Positions 44,192-52,085 of a stretch of 64,000 nt of DNA are shown one piece after another; positions within the stretch are counted from its first letter, which is position 1, and the number at the start of each line of letters is the position of its first letter. A model generated the notes under the pieces. It was not told the DNA's origin. It saw nothing but the letters and a program-made list of their open reading frames with translations, and did not search any database. The stretch covers positions 281,048 through 345,047 of the forward strand of contig NZ_SRLE01000004.1 of assembly GCF_004745945.1 (NCBI RefSeq), in the 5' to 3' direction. A program made the translations under genes and the position numbers. The DNA is from Mangrovimicrobium sediminis (GTDB lineage: Bacteria > Pseudomonadota > Gammaproteobacteria > Pseudomonadales > Halieaceae).

Positions 44192-47100
44192 TCAGCCGAG
44201 GTTGAGTACAAAGCGATTCTCTCGCCGCTGTCCGTTCTCGTGTTCGACGATCAGGCGCAAGGTCCACACGGCGGAGCCGCCAAACTCGCCGGCGTCGATA
44301 TCCCCGAGCGCCTCGTGCAGGCGTTTCCCCTTGATGTCGCCCGTCACTTTTTTCCACTTCGCCGGCGATTCCCCGGCGCCCAGTTCCACCCAGGCACGCT
44401 TCAGGCGGCTGGCATCGAGCGAGCCGATCACGCGTACGTTGGTCGCCCCGCCCTCCTGCACGACTTCCACCCCGTCGATGGCGCCGGTGATGAAGAAGTC
44501 CGGATCGGCGCTCAATGCCGCCCGGGCATCCACCAGGCCGTAGCCGGTTAACTGGTCCACGCCGGAAACACCGATGTCCTGGGCCGATTGCAGCAGCAAC
44601 TGGCGCAGGTTCTCCGCACCCAGGTGCGGCCACTTGGAGAGCAGTGTGGAGGCGACGCCGGTGACGATCGGCGCCGCGAACGAGGTGCCGCTGGCGCGAT
44701 AGTAGCGCCGGTCACTGCCGACATAGTTGGCGCCGTCGACATACTCTACCTCCGGGATGTCGCGCATGGTGTCCGTGCGCCGTGCGCGCAGGCCGAGCAC
44801 GTCGAGGCCGGGCGCGACGATATCCAGATTCTCGCCCCAGTTGGAGAACTTCTGGTGCTCGTCCTTGAAGCCGGTGGCGCCGACGCTGAGCACGCCCGGC
44901 GCACCCGCCGGCCCGAAGCCGCTGATATCCACGCCCTCGTTGCCGGAGGCGACGACGATCAGCACGTCCTTGTCGCGGGCGTAGTCGATCGCTGCCTGCT
45001 CGATGCGCGTCAGGTGCTTGCCGCCGACACTCATGTTGATGATGCGGGCGCCGTTGTCCGCCGCGTAGACAATCGCCTGCGCCAGGTAGGAGGCCCGCGA
45101 GTGGCCGAAGTTGTTCAGCGCCTTGAGTACCATGATGCGCGCGTGGGGGTTGATGCCAGCGATGCCGACGTCGTTGTGCGCGGCGGCGATGACACCGGCG
45201 ACAAAGGTGCCGTGGCCGTCGTGGTCCCAGGGCTTGTTGCTGTTGCCGTAGAAATCCCAGCCGATGATGTCGTCGACGTAACCGTTGTTGTCGTCGTCGA
45301 TGCCGTTGTCCGGGGTTTCCAGCGGGTTGCTCCACAGGTTGGCCCAGTAGATGTCCAGGTGGTTCCAGTCGATGCCGGTGTCGATAACCGCGACTACCAC
45401 CGGCTGCGGATCAGCGCCGAGCAGGTTCCAGGCGGACTGCTGGCTGCTGTCGAAGCCCACGCGCTTGATCGCCCACTGGTTGTCGTAGTCCTGCTGCCAG
45501 GCACCCTTGCCGGTGAACAGCGGATCACCCGGCAGGGCCTGTTTGTCGCGACAGAAGTTGACCTCGACCCAGGTGACGCCGGGCAGCAGGGCGAGCACCG
45601 ACTGCATCGTGGCATCCAGGCTCGCCGGGTAGGTGAAGGTCAGGTAGGTATCGCCGCCGATGACCTGCGAACCGTCGAGGAAGGCCAGCATGGGCACCGG
45701 TATCGAGGCCAGGCCGGCAGCCAGGGAGGGGCCGGCCATCAGGGCGTTGACGCTGCCCTGGCTGGCGCTGTCGATATTCACGGCGTAGGCCGGCGTCCCC
45801 CCCGCGGGGATGAAGCCGGCCGGCAGCATGCCGGCGGGCACGTCCAGCGCCAGGTTGCCATCGTCGTCGGTCGTGCCCTGCACCGGTTCACGATCGTGGT
45901 CGGTCTGCGGTTTGTCGGCGCCCGGGCCGGGCAGCGCAACCTGGGTGGAAGGCGCCAGCAACTTGATCTGCTGGCGCGCCAGGCCCTGCCCCACTTCGGT
46001 CTGGCCATCGGTGACGCTGCTCTTGGCCTTGACGTAGATGCGGATCGCCGGCGGCTCCTCGTTCGGCGGGCCGGCATCGCGTGGGTCATCGCCGTCGTCT
46101 TCGTCCTCCGGCACCGGGGGCAGCGGGATGTCGCGCGGGTCGTCGCCATCGCTGCCGGGGGGTGAGGTATCGCGCGGGTCGTCACCATCGGCTGCGGGAC
46201 AGTCCTTCTCCAGTTCGCGCTTGCGTGCCTCGATCTTGTCGAGGTCGGATTGCTTGCTCGCGCGCAATTCCGCGGGGGTTGAAGGGTCGGCGATTTCCCG
46301 GCGCAGCGCGTCGCCGTGCTCGGCGAGGAAGCGGTTGATGATGGCCAGTTCCTGTTCGCAGGGCTGCTGCGGCACATCGCGCGGGTCGTCGCCGTCGTCC
46401 GGTGGCGTTCCGCCGCCCTCCGGGGGCGGGGCGTCGCGAGGGTCGTCACCGTCGTCATCATCGGTCCCTCCCGGCGGCGGGGTCAGCCCGGTCGGTGTGC
46501 CGTTGCCGCCCTGGTAGCGGCACCACTGGGTGCTGTCCGAGCCAATCAGGATGTGTGGCCCGCCACCGGGGAAGTCGTCGCCGATACGCACGGCGCCATC
46601 ATCAGTGCCGGGGCAGTGATCGCGTAACTCCGGGTAGGGCGGCGCCAGGCGCGGACGCACATCGTCCAGTTCGATCTGGATACGCGACAGCGCCCAGGCC
46701 CAGCTCTCGATCTGGGTGCCGTTGGGACCGATCTGGATGAAGTCGGGCAGGTTGTTGCCCGGCCGGGTTTTCGAACGCAGGGGACACTGCGCCTTGACCA
46801 TGCAGGCCTGTAATGCGGTGTTGGCCGCCTGTACCGCGGCCAGGGCCTCCTCGGCCTTTTCGATGCGCAGCAGCACCTGGCGCCGCGCCTCGTAGGCCCT
46901 GGCGGCGGCGAGATCCTCGGCGGCGAGATCGACGCTCAGTTGCTGGGCAAACGCGGCGCGCTCTTCCAACTCGGCCTTGCCCCAGGCGCTGGCGATGGAA
47001 CCCAGGGCGGATAGCAGGTTGGCGCGTGCGCCGCCGGGCTTGTTGAAGGCCTCGAAGAGTTTTTCGCCCTTGGCCAGACCCTTGCGGGTTTCGTGGACCA

Positions 47101-47830
47101 TGCCGAGGACTTCACCGGTGTAGCCCTTGAGCGCATTCCAGTCACTGCCGTTCAGCCCCAGGGCATCCGGTGTCAGCCCGGCGTAGGGCGCGGGAAAATC
47201 CTTGCCGCCGGAAAGCCCCTTCGCCACGTTGGTGGAGCCGGACTCGACTTTCTTGATCAACTTGTCGAGTCGCCACACGTGGTTGACCAGTTCCTCGAAA
47301 TTTTCCGGGTTGAGTTTGCTCGGGTCCTTGGCGTAGGTTTCGAACAGGTCGGAAATATCGGCGATATCCAGCATCGCGTTGGCGATACCCATGACGTATT
47401 CCTGGTAGGCGAGGATCTCCTGTACCTCGGCCAGGCGTTCACCAGTGAGCGTACTTTGCGCGCGCAAGCTCATGAAATGGGCGAAATGCGCATCGTTGGC
47501 CTTCTCCAGCCAGCGCAGCATATGCTTGAGGTAGTCCTCGGCCTTGTCCAGGTTGTCCTGGAAGAAGCCGGCGACCTCGCAATCGAGGATCGGGCACTCC
47601 ATGCCCTGGCAGGCCGCCGCAAACTCGGATATTCCCTGCGCCTTGGCGATCAGGTCTTCGAGGTCGGCGTGGCTGGTGGGAATGATATCGGTGCGCGGCT
47701 GGCCCTGGGCGTCGGTGTTAGAGCGGTCGTCGACCTTGTTCGCGGCAAGCGAGAGAGGTGCCGATACCAAGGTCGCCAGCGCCAGTGAAGCCAGAAACAG
47801 ATAAAGGGAACTTGAACGCAATACTTTCAT
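44192..47830 (-). CDS. Large secreted S8 subtilisin-like protease with GDDPRD repeats
   Basis: A 1212-residue protein with signal peptide (1-30). Residues 50-345 are mostly helical with cysteines (QGMECPILDCEVAGFF), a region I do not recognise. Residues 455-590 are a low-complexity acidic linker with five GDDPRD copies (461, 480, 549, 562, 580) and a short helical insert. A beta domain (595-700) precedes the S8 catalytic domain: Asp817 in VVAVIDTGID, His873 in HDGHGTFVAG, oxyanion Asn964 in VVASGNEG and Ser1050 in ASGTSFAAPIV. The acidic DDDNNGYVDD (846-855) may bind calcium. All catalytic residues are present. It is the first gene of the operon with the Ig-like protein and a complete exporter, so it may process their substrate. 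Confidence 0.88.
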   Translation of the reverse strand: MKVLRSSSLYLFLASLALATLVSAPLSLAANKVDDRSNTDAQGQPRTDIIPTSHADLEDLIAKAQGISEFAAACQGMECPILDCEVAGFFQDNLDKAEDYLKHMLRWLEKANDAHFAHFMSLRAQSTLTGERLAEVQEILAYQEYVMGIANAMLDIADISDLFETYAKDPSKLNPENFEELVNHVWRLDKLIKKVESGSTNVAKGLSGGKDFPAPYAGLTPDALGLNGSDWNALKGYTGEVLGMVHETRKGLAKGEKLFEAFNKPGGARANLLSALGSIASAWGKAELEERAAFAQQLSVDLAAEDLAAARAYEARRQVLLRIEKAEEALAAVQAANTALQACMVKAQCPLRSKTRPGNNLPDFIQIGPNGTQIESWAWALSRIQIELDDVRPRLAPPYPELRDHCPGTDDGAVRIGDDFPGGGPHILIGSDSTQWCRYQGGNGTPTGLTPPPGGTDDDDGDDPRDAPPPEGGGTPPDDGDDPRDVPQQPCEQELAIINRFLAEHGDALRREIADPSTPAELRASKQSDLDKIEARKRELEKDCPAADGDDPRDTSPPGSDGDDPRDIPLPPVPEDEDDGDDPRDAGPPNEEPPAIRIYVKAKSSVTDGQTEVGQGLARQQIKLLAPSTQVALPGPGADKPQTDHDREPVQGTTDDDGNLALDVPAGMLPAGFIPAGGTPAYAVNIDSASQGSVNALMAGPSLAAGLASIPVPMLAFLDGSQVIGGDTYLTFTYPASLDATMQSVLALLPGVTWVEVNFCRDKQALPGDPLFTGKGAWQQDYDNQWAIKRVGFDSSQQSAWNLLGADPQPVVVAVIDTGIDWNHLDIYWANLWSNPLETPDNGIDDDNNGYVDDIIGWDFYGNSNKPWDHDGHGTFVAGVIAAAHNDVGIAGINPHARIMVLKALNNFGHSRASYLAQAIVYAADNGARIINMSVGGKHLTRIEQAAIDYARDKDVLIVVASGNEGVDISGFGPAGAPGVLSVGATGFKDEHQKFSNWGENLDIVAPGLDVLGLRARRTDTMRDIPEVEYVDGANYVGSDRRYYRASGTSFAAPIVTGVASTLLSKWPHLGAENLRQLLLQSAQDIGVSGVDQLTGYGLVDARAALSADPDFFITGAIDGVEVVQEGGATNVRVIGSLDASRLKRAWVELGAGESPAKWKKVTGDIKGKRLHEALGDIDAGEFGGSAVWTLRLIVEHENGQRRENRFVLNLG

Positions 47831-47857
47831 AGCCTGGGATCCGTTCCTCTGCGGCTG

Positions 47858-47896
47858 TGTCGTTATCGATTGTCGTTATCGATTGTTGTTATCAAT
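47858..47896. promoter_or_regulatory. Three tandem 13-bp repeats upstream of the protease/export operon
   Basis: TGTCGTTATCGAT occurs at 47858-47870 and 47871-47883, with a third copy (two changes: TGTTGTTATCAAT) at 47884-47896. They lie 28-66 bp upstream of the protease start (47830), inside the likely promoter. Exact abutting copies suggest an operator for a multimeric regulator; slippage expansion is the alternative. Confidence 0.55.
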
Positions 47897-48017
47897 TATT
47901 GGTATGCGCGACAGCTGGGCCGGGAATGAAACGGTTCCGCGGCCACGCGAAAGTATGTCTGCCCCCGATTATAAACATCGACCGGGTGATTGCAAAAACG
48001 ATACGGGGTGTGCCGGG

Positions 48018-48743
48018 TCAGGCCCCGGCACCGAGGATTTCCTCGACCAGGCGCGGCAGTAATTCACCGGAAGGACCCTGGCGCTGCTGGTGAAACCAGG
48101 TCGAAACACCGCTGGTGTCCTTGTTGATCTCGATCGTATCCGCACCGGCGGCGAGTGCCTCGCGCACGAAGCCCGCGGCCGGGTAGACCTGTCCCGACGT
48201 GCCGACCGAGATAAAAAGGTCACAGCGCGCCAGGTGCACATCGATTTCCTGCATGTGATACGGCATCTCGCCAAACCACACGATATCCGGGCGCAGGCCG
48301 CCGCTGACCGCGCAGTCCGGGCACGGTGTGGCGTGATCGAAACTTGACTCGGTGCGATGGCGCGCACCGCAGTGCAGGCACAGTGCCGCGCGCAATTCAC
48401 CGTGCATGTGACACACCTGCTCGCTGCCGCCGCGTTCGTGCAGGTCGTCCACGTTCTGGGTGACCAGGAAGACCTCCCCGGCAAACTCGCGTTGCAGCCT
48501 GGCGATGGCCCGGTGCCCGGGATTAGCATCGACATTGCGCAGCTGTTCACGGCGCGCGTTGTAGAAGCGATAGACAAGGCCGGGGTCGCGGGCAAACGCC
48601 TCCGGCGTGGCGATCTCCATGGGATCGTGGTTCTCCCACAGGCCACCGGCGTCGCGGAAGGTGGCGATACCGGACTCCGCGGAGACCCCAGCACCAGTAA
48701 GTATGACAATGCGCTGGTACTGTCCCAGGCGTGATTCGGGCAC
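48018..48743 (-). CDS. cobB: NAD-dependent protein deacylase (sirtuin, CobB type)
   Basis: A 241-residue class III sirtuin that removes acetyl or succinyl groups from lysines using NAD+. ILTGAGVSAESGIATFRD is the NAD-binding motif, TQNVDDLHERGG follows, and the catalytic His is in HMHGEL. Zinc cysteines are in LCLHCGA and TPCPDC. YRFYNARREQL carries the Tyr-x-x-Arg pair typical of desuccinylase/deacylase sirtuins. GTG 48743 lies behind AGGAGG. It begins 12 bp after the AddA-like gene, so it is probably cotranscribed with the recombination pair. Confidence 0.92.
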   Translation of the reverse strand: MPESRLGQYQRIVILTGAGVSAESGIATFRDAGGLWENHDPMEIATPEAFARDPGLVYRFYNARREQLRNVDANPGHRAIARLQREFAGEVFLVTQNVDDLHERGGSEQVCHMHGELRAALCLHCGARHRTESSFDHATPCPDCAVSGGLRPDIVWFGEMPYHMQEIDVHLARCDLFISVGTSGQVYPAAGFVREALAAGADTIEINKDTSGVSTWFHQQRQGPSGELLPRLVEEILGAGA

Positions 48744-48755
48744 GCTCGCCTCCTG

Positions 48756-51700
48756 TCAGGTATCGAGTTGGGTAAGCCGGTGCAGGACACCCAGGCGCGG
48801 AAAGTACAGGGCGCAGCGCAGGGGTTCGTCGCCCAGCGCACGCAGGGCATCGCGGTAGCCGGCCAGTTGCTCTGTGTAGGCCTGCGCCTGTCCGGCGATA
48901 AACGTATCCAGAGACACGCCCGCGGGCGGCACGCTGCTCTTGTAGTCGATGATCCAGCGCTCGCCGCTGCCGGCATCGACAAAACAACGGTCGATCACGA
49001 TATCGCGTATCGCGCCATCGCGCTGCCAGGTCAGGGCAAATTCGCTGTGCGCCTCGGGGTGCGCGGCATCCAGCAGCCAGCGGCCCTGTGGGTCTGCCAG
49101 GGTGCGCCTGAGCGCATCCAGGACTGTCTCCAGCGCGGTACCCAGCGTGCTCCCGTGCAGGCCCAGTTGCGCCAGGCACTGCCGCGCCAGTTCCGCGTAT
49201 TGTGCCGGCGGCTGCTCGGGCAGCTCCGCGACCAGTGACAGGCGCTCCAGCATCAGGTGAATGGCGGTGCCCACATGACGCTCGACGCGGTTGAGCACGG
49301 GTTCCGGGATATTCGGCCCTTCGGCCTGCGGCGGCATCGCCTCCGGCTGCGGAGGATTGCGCAGCACCCGCAGCGCAATGCTGCGGCTGACGGTGTCCGC
49401 TGGCTCGCCGCTGTCTTCATGAATCTGCACCCCGCGCTGGAACGCGGGCCAGATGTGGGACAGCAAGGCGCTGTCCCCCGGCGCGCGCAACTCGCCTGCG
49501 CCCTCCTCGCCTTCGGTTTTGAGGCAGGCGCTCAGGGTCAACCGTTGTGCTGCCCGGGTGGCGCCCACATACAACAGTCGTGCCGACTCATTGCGTTGCT
49601 TCTCGCTGCGCTGGCCCTTGAGGTAGTTGTACAGCCCCGGAGTGTTCGCCTCGCTGTGGTCATCCGCCGCCAGCAGGAAGCCGCCCTCCCCGTGCGCGGC
49701 GGTGTAGTCGTCCCACAGCAGCAATTGCCGGTCGTCACTGCGCGGCGCCCGGGCCAGCGCGGGAATCACTACCCAGTCGAACTCCAGGCCCTTGGCCTTG
49801 TGCAGGGTCATGATCTGCAAGGCTGCATCCGGCGCGCCGCCGGAGGCGAACAGGCGGGTGACCTTCTGTTCCAGCCAGGCGATATCCAGGCCGACACCCT
49901 CGCGCTCGGCATCCTGCAGCAGGTCGAAGAAACGCGCGGCGTCCTCCAACTGCATCGGGTTTTCCAGGCAGGCGGGACCGCCGAGTTGGCGCCAGCACTG
50001 CTCCACCCATACACGCAGCGCCAGGCGGTCGCGCTTGGCCCAGGCCCAGCGCAGGCAGTCGCGCAGTCGCGCCAGCCGCGCCGCTGCGTTCTCCGGCAGT
50101 ATCGCGGGAAGCTCGCCGGCCAGCAGCAGTGCCGCCAGGTTTTGCCGGCGCGGGTCTTTGGCCTGACCGGCCAATGCGTGCAGTTCATCCAGGGTCAGTC
50201 CACACCAGGGTGCGCGCAGCAACGCCAGCCAGGCGACCCGGTCCCCGGGGTTGGCGAGCGCCCGGCACAGGGTCAACAGGTCGACAATCGCCGGCGAGCT
50301 GGCGAGGGAGTCCATGTCCTGGGCGGCGAAGGCGACACCGCGCCGGCGCAGCTCCGCGAGTAACGGGGCGAGCTGGCCACGGCTGCGGCCGAGCACGGCG
50401 ATGGAGTCGAAGCGCTGTTGCTGCACGGCCGCCTCGAGCTCACCGGCCAGCCACAGTGCCTCGTTGTCGGCGGCGCCATCGCCAACGAAGGCGTGTGTGT
50501 CTACCGCAGGTTCGTACCCCGCGGGACGCACCGCCTGCGCCGCTGTAAAGCGCACACTGCCGCGCCGCGGGTCGTCCTCGGCGGGAAACGCCTCGGCAAA
50601 CGTGGTGTTGACCCAGTCGACGATGCCCGGGGTCGAGCGGAAATTACACTGCAGTGCCAGCAACTGCGGGATGACGCCGTTGAAGCCCTCCTGCCGCGCG
50701 CGCAGGAACAGACCGACATTGGCGTTGCGGAAACCGTAGATGGACTGCATGCCGTCGCCGACGATAAACAGCGTTCGCGGGGCCTCGGGATGCGCGACAT
50801 TGTGTTGCTCCCAGCCGCGGGTCAGGCGCTGCACCAGGCGATACTGGTTGAGTGCGGTGTCCTGGAATTCGTCGACCAGGATATGTTCGATCTGGTAGTC
50901 CAGGCGCAGGGCCAGCTCGGTCGGCGCGTCGTCCTCCCCCAGGGCATCCAGCGCGGCCAGCGCAACCTGAGTATGGTCGGCGGCGCCCTCGCGCTCGAAC
51001 ACCAGCAGCAGGCAGGCGGACAGCAGCGGCAGCACATGCGACAGGTGCAACACCAGCTGCCATGCCTCGGCGTGGTCGTCCATGTCGGGCAGGCGACCCA
51101 GGCGCTGTAATTGCAGGGGCAAGTCCGGCACTTCCGCGGCCAGTACCTGCAGCAGTTCCAGCATCTGCGCCTTGCGCGCTTTATCCGCCTCGCTCTTGAC
51201 CGGGAAGCCTTCGCGCACGGTCACCGTCTTGCGCAGGCTGCCCGATGTGGTGAGCAGGAAAGGCTTCAGGGCGCGCCAGGCGGGCAGTTGCGCCGGCTCC
51301 AGCGGCAGGGACGGAACAGTCGCCGCCACCCCGCGGCTCGCCTGGGCCCCAGCCAGCAAATCGAGTATTTGGTCCAGCCAGGGCGCCAGTGTCTGTACCA
51401 GGCTCTCCAGTTCTTCCTCGATGACCAGCTGCACGGTACGCCGCAGGCGCGCTTCCGCGGCATCCTGGTCGCCGCCGGCGGCCACGTAGTCCTGCCACTG
51501 CTCGCGCTTCGCCAGCATGCCTACCAGGAGGTTTTCCAGGCGGCCCCAGTCGTTATCGAAGTGCAGCAGCAGGGCATCCAGCGCGGCGGCGTGCGCCCGT
51601 GCACTGCCCAGCGTGCTGAACAGTTCGCCCACCGCCAGGCGGTAGAGGTAGTCGGCGTCGTCGACCGGCCGCGCCTGGCCGCCGAAACGGCTGAGGATCG

Positions 51701-52085
51701 GCATCTGCCGCGCCAGCGCCGCGCAGAAGCCGTCGATGGTGCGGATATTGAAACGACCGATATCCCGCGACAGGGCCCAGCCCTGCGCCCGGCCGTGGGC
51801 CAGTGCCGCCAGGGCCAGGTCGCGGGTGCGCTGCTGGTGTTCGCTATCCACCGGCGCTGCGGACTCAGCCGCCCACAGCGCCTGCAGGACGCGCTCGAGC
51901 ATCTCCGCCGCCGCCTTGCGGGTGAAGGTGATCGCCAGCACCTGTTCGGGGCGGTTGACGCGGGTCAGCAGGGCGAGGAAGCGCTGGATCAGCAGCTCGG
52001 TCTTGCCGGACCCGGCGGGGGCGGTAACGCAGAAACTGCGGTCGATATCCAGCGCTTCGGCGCGCTGGGCGGTATCGGCGATCAC
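48756..52085 (-). CDS. UvrD/AddA-like helicase-nuclease
   Basis: A 1109-residue superfamily 1 helicase with a C-terminal RecB-type nuclease. Walker A is VTAPAGSGKTELL, with LAITFTRKAAAEML (Ia), VDEFQDTALNQYRLV (II), FIVGDGMQSIYGFR (III), MTLHKAKGLEFDWVVIP (V) and LLYVGATRAAQRLTL (VI). The nuclease motif near the end is ERWIIDYKSSVPPAG. It would resect double-strand breaks together with the AddB-like product encoded just upstream. GTG 52085 overlaps that gene's stop as GTGA, so I prefer it to the longer frame. Confidence 0.88.
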   Translation of the reverse strand: MIADTAQRAEALDIDRSFCVTAPAGSGKTELLIQRFLALLTRVNRPEQVLAITFTRKAAAEMLERVLQALWAAESAAPVDSEHQQRTRDLALAALAHGRAQGWALSRDIGRFNIRTIDGFCAALARQMPILSRFGGQARPVDDADYLYRLAVGELFSTLGSARAHAAALDALLLHFDNDWGRLENLLVGMLAKREQWQDYVAAGGDQDAAEARLRRTVQLVIEEELESLVQTLAPWLDQILDLLAGAQASRGVAATVPSLPLEPAQLPAWRALKPFLLTTSGSLRKTVTVREGFPVKSEADKARKAQMLELLQVLAAEVPDLPLQLQRLGRLPDMDDHAEAWQLVLHLSHVLPLLSACLLLVFEREGAADHTQVALAALDALGEDDAPTELALRLDYQIEHILVDEFQDTALNQYRLVQRLTRGWEQHNVAHPEAPRTLFIVGDGMQSIYGFRNANVGLFLRARQEGFNGVIPQLLALQCNFRSTPGIVDWVNTTFAEAFPAEDDPRRGSVRFTAAQAVRPAGYEPAVDTHAFVGDGAADNEALWLAGELEAAVQQQRFDSIAVLGRSRGQLAPLLAELRRRGVAFAAQDMDSLASSPAIVDLLTLCRALANPGDRVAWLALLRAPWCGLTLDELHALAGQAKDPRRQNLAALLLAGELPAILPENAAARLARLRDCLRWAWAKRDRLALRVWVEQCWRQLGGPACLENPMQLEDAARFFDLLQDAEREGVGLDIAWLEQKVTRLFASGGAPDAALQIMTLHKAKGLEFDWVVIPALARAPRSDDRQLLLWDDYTAAHGEGGFLLAADDHSEANTPGLYNYLKGQRSEKQRNESARLLYVGATRAAQRLTLSACLKTEGEEGAGELRAPGDSALLSHIWPAFQRGVQIHEDSGEPADTVSRSIALRVLRNPPQPEAMPPQAEGPNIPEPVLNRVERHVGTAIHLMLERLSLVAELPEQPPAQYAELARQCLAQLGLHGSTLGTALETVLDALRRTLADPQGRWLLDAAHPEAHSEFALTWQRDGAIRDIVIDRCFVDAGSGERWIIDYKSSVPPAGVSLDTFIAGQAQAYTEQLAGYRDALRALGDEPLRCALYFPRLGVLHRLTQLDT

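Noticed and set aside
47858..47896. 13-bp repeats as a CRISPR fragment
   Set aside because: Units abut without spacers and are far shorter than CRISPR repeats; no cas genes in the window.
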